DNA from: JAHIVB01 sp964574705
Lineage (GTDB): Bacteria > Bacillota_I > Bacilli_A > Izemoplasmatales > Hujiaoplasmataceae
Reading direction: 5' to 3'
Assembly (NCBI GenBank): GCA_964574705.1
Contig: CAZNOO010000031.1
Coordinates: 1 to 14,356 of the forward strand
Length of the DNA: 14,356 bases
Position 1 is the first letter of the stretch. Each line of letters starts with the position of its first letter. The position numbers and the translations under genes were made by a program. Shown here one piece after another: positions 13,862-14,356 of the stretch. The notes under the pieces are model-generated. The model was not told the origin of the DNA. It did not search any database and worked only from the letters and a program-made list of their open reading frames with translations.

Positions 13862-13938
13862 CGGGAAGTAGCTTAGCTTGGTAGAGCGCCTGGTTTGGGA
13901 CCAGGAGGTCGCAGGTTCAAATCCTGTCTTCCCGACCA
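13862..13938 (+). tRNA. tRNA-Pro (anticodon TGG)
   Basis: A 77-base tRNA with CCA encoded, six bases after tRNA-Arg. The acceptor CGGGAAG/CTTCCCG is perfect, the anticodon arm is CCTGG-TTTGGGA-CCAGG (anticodon TGG), the T-arm is GCAGG-TTCAAAT-CCTGT and the discriminator is A. It decodes CCN proline codons. Confidence 0.97.
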
Positions 13939-13949
13939 TGCATATACTT

Positions 13950-13973
13950 AAGAGTAAGGGAACTTACTCTTTT
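13950..13973 (+). other. 9-bp hairpin with GGAA tetraloop between tRNA-Pro and tRNA-Cys
   Basis: AAGAGTAAG (13950-13958) pairs perfectly with CTTACTCTT (13963-13971) around a GGAA loop of the GNRA type, followed by TTCATTTC. It looks like an intrinsic terminator or a processing signal. No good promoter lies between it and tRNA-Cys, so tRNA-Cys probably depends on read-through. Confidence 0.65.
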
Positions 13974-13982
13974 CATTTCATT

Positions 13983-14056
13983 GGACCCATAGCCAAGCGG
14001 TAAGGTACGGGACTGCAACTCCCCCACCACCGGTTCGAATCCGGTTGGGTCCTCCA
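13983..14056 (+). tRNA. tRNA-Cys (anticodon GCA)
   Basis: A 74-base tRNA with CCA encoded. The acceptor GGACCCA/TGGGTCC is perfect, the discriminator is T as expected for cysteine, the anticodon loop is CTGCAAC (anticodon GCA) and the T-arm is ACCGG-TTCGAAT-CCGGT. One oddity: pair 27-43 at the base of the anticodon stem is C-C. The reverse strand encodes the well-known spurious 'DPTGFEPV' peptide. Confidence 0.96.
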
Positions 14057-14071
14057 TGAATTTAATACGGA

Positions 14072-14147
14072 GTTTATTTCTAAAACCGCTTAAAACATGC
14101 ATTTTATGCGTATTATTGTCAGGTTTTATTGAAATAAACAACTTTTT
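14072..14147 (+). other. Large structured inverted repeat after tRNA-Cys
   Basis: GTTTATTTC-TAAAACC (14072-14087) pairs with GGTTTTA-TT-GAAATAAAC (14122-14139): 16 pairs with a two-base bulge. The enclosed 34 bases contain a small hairpin (ATGCAT/ATGCGT around TTT, 14097-14111). AAC and five T follow. It may be a terminator for the tRNA cluster or a small structured RNA; no known family was recognised. The stretch 14057-14165 has no gene. Confidence 0.6.
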
Positions 14148-14165
14148 CGATATTAGATTTAAATT

Positions 14166-14222
14166 AAAAGACTAACTTGAATTCTAAAAGATGATTTTAG
14201 AAATGTAGTTTGTCTTTTTTTT
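14166..14222 (+). terminator. Long intrinsic terminator downstream of the tRNA cluster
   Basis: The left arm starts AAAAGAC and the right arm ends GTCTTTT, with blocks AACT/AGTT and TTCTAAAA/TTTTAGAA also pairing, broken by a one-base and a four-base mismatched loop, and a GATGA-type apical loop. It ends in an eight-T run (14215-14222). Confidence 0.85.
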
Positions 14223-14240
14223 CGTTTGATGTGGGAAATT

Positions 14241-14258
14241 ACTCAACCGGATTTGAAC
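14241..14258 (-). repeat. Inverted partial copy of the tRNA-Cys 3' region (copy 1)
   Basis: The minus strand reads GTTCAAATCCGGTTGAGT, which matches the tRNA-Cys gene at 14033-14050 (GTTCGAATCCGGTTGGGT) at 16 of 18 bases. Part of that match is the universal T-arm consensus, but it continues into the acceptor stem. No full tRNA can be folded around it. Confidence 0.5.
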
Positions 14259-14267
14259 TACCTGTAT

Positions 14268-14284
14268 AAGCGGATTCGAACTGG
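14268..14284 (-). repeat. Inverted partial copy of the tRNA T-arm (copy 2)
   Basis: The minus strand reads CCAGTTCGAATCCGCTT, matching tRNA-Cys 14030-14046 at 15 of 17 bases. With copy 1 it makes a direct near-repeat (12 bases, one difference) with a 23-base period. No complete tRNA surrounds it. Confidence 0.45.
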
Positions 14285-14356
14285 TTTTAAAAAAATATAA
14301 CACCATGCTCAGCATTATAATCCGTCTTTCTGATTCGGTATGAAATTGAACCAGAG
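14285..14356. other. Right-edge stretch with no supported gene
   Basis: This end stretch holds a seven-A run (14289-14295) followed by a weak inverted repeat (TATAA, ATGCT / AGCAT, TTATA) that on the minus strand would look like a terminator with a seven-T tail. All three minus frames are open for a short way from the edge, one stopping at 14315-14317 just before that hairpin, so the last codons of a minus-strand gene may lie here. It cannot be decided from this window. Confidence 0.3.

Noticed and set aside
13917..14141. 74-codon minus-strand frame with MEDPTGFEPV
   Set aside because: It is antisense to tRNA-Cys and part of tRNA-Pro; this peptide is a well-known artefact of reading tRNA genes backwards.
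1..14356. CRISPR arrays, insertion sequences, phage genes, toxin-antitoxin pairs, riboswitches
   Set aside because: None was seen: no regularly spaced identical repeats, no transposase or integrase motifs, no T-box or known riboswitch core.

Overview
The window is about 14.4 kb of compact, AT-rich, low-GC Gram-positive-type DNA. TGA serves as a stop codon (it ends the gene at 6993-7949), tryptophan is TGG, Shine-Dalgarno sequences are strong AGGAGG/AAGGGG types, promoters are sigma-A-like and often have an extended TGn -10, and tRNA genes encode their CCA ends. Two lipobox signal peptides, a ferredoxin-fused aldo/keto reductase and the overall gene style suggest an anaerobic Bacillota/Mycoplasmatota-type bacterium that uses the standard code, for example the Acholeplasma/Izemoplasma/Haloplasma neighbourhood. 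That placement is inferred from style; nothing in the window proves it. No mobile element, integrase, CRISPR array or rRNA was seen.

Layout: (1) 1-1564 holds two minus-strand genes, the N-terminal part of type I glutamine synthetase (cut by the left edge) and a three-helix membrane protein. (2) 1669-4582 is a single-gene unit encoding a large surface lipoprotein with a GH81 endo-beta-1,3-glucanase domain. (3) 4563-6416 carries a RimJ-like acetyltransferase and an aldo/keto reductase with two [4Fe-4S] motifs, each behind its own promoter. (4) 6441-8410 is a tight four-gene operon: a Nudix hydrolase, a lipoprotein metallophosphoesterase, a 48-residue membrane micro-protein and a 92-residue membrane protein, with ATGA or 8-bp overlaps. 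(5) 8533-9965 encodes an unusual fusion of a gluzincin-type HExxH metallopeptidase-like domain and an alpha/beta-hydrolase (esterase) domain. (6) 9974-12632 is an operon of a KDPG/KHG-type aldolase, an AEC-family carrier and a GNAT acetyltransferase, behind a promoter whose -10 sits in a palindrome. (7) 12642-13592 is a convergent two-module VOC (CatE-like) gene on the minus strand. (8) 13673-14222 is a tRNA cluster (Arg-ACG, Pro-TGG, Cys-GCA) followed by two strong stem-loops. (9) 14223-14356 has no clear gene but carries two minus-strand sequences that resemble the 3' part of the tRNA-Cys gene.

Functional reading: the GH81 lipoprotein would release beta-1,3-glucan (laminarin/callose-type) oligosaccharides at the cell surface. 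The metallophosphoesterase lipoprotein also acts outside the membrane. The aldolase plus AEC carrier suggests handling of a 2-oxo acid or sugar acid. These links come from context only. The most distinctive items are the peptidase-esterase fusion, the unexplained palindromes and stem-loops around the tRNA cluster, and the operator-like palindrome over the aldolase promoter.
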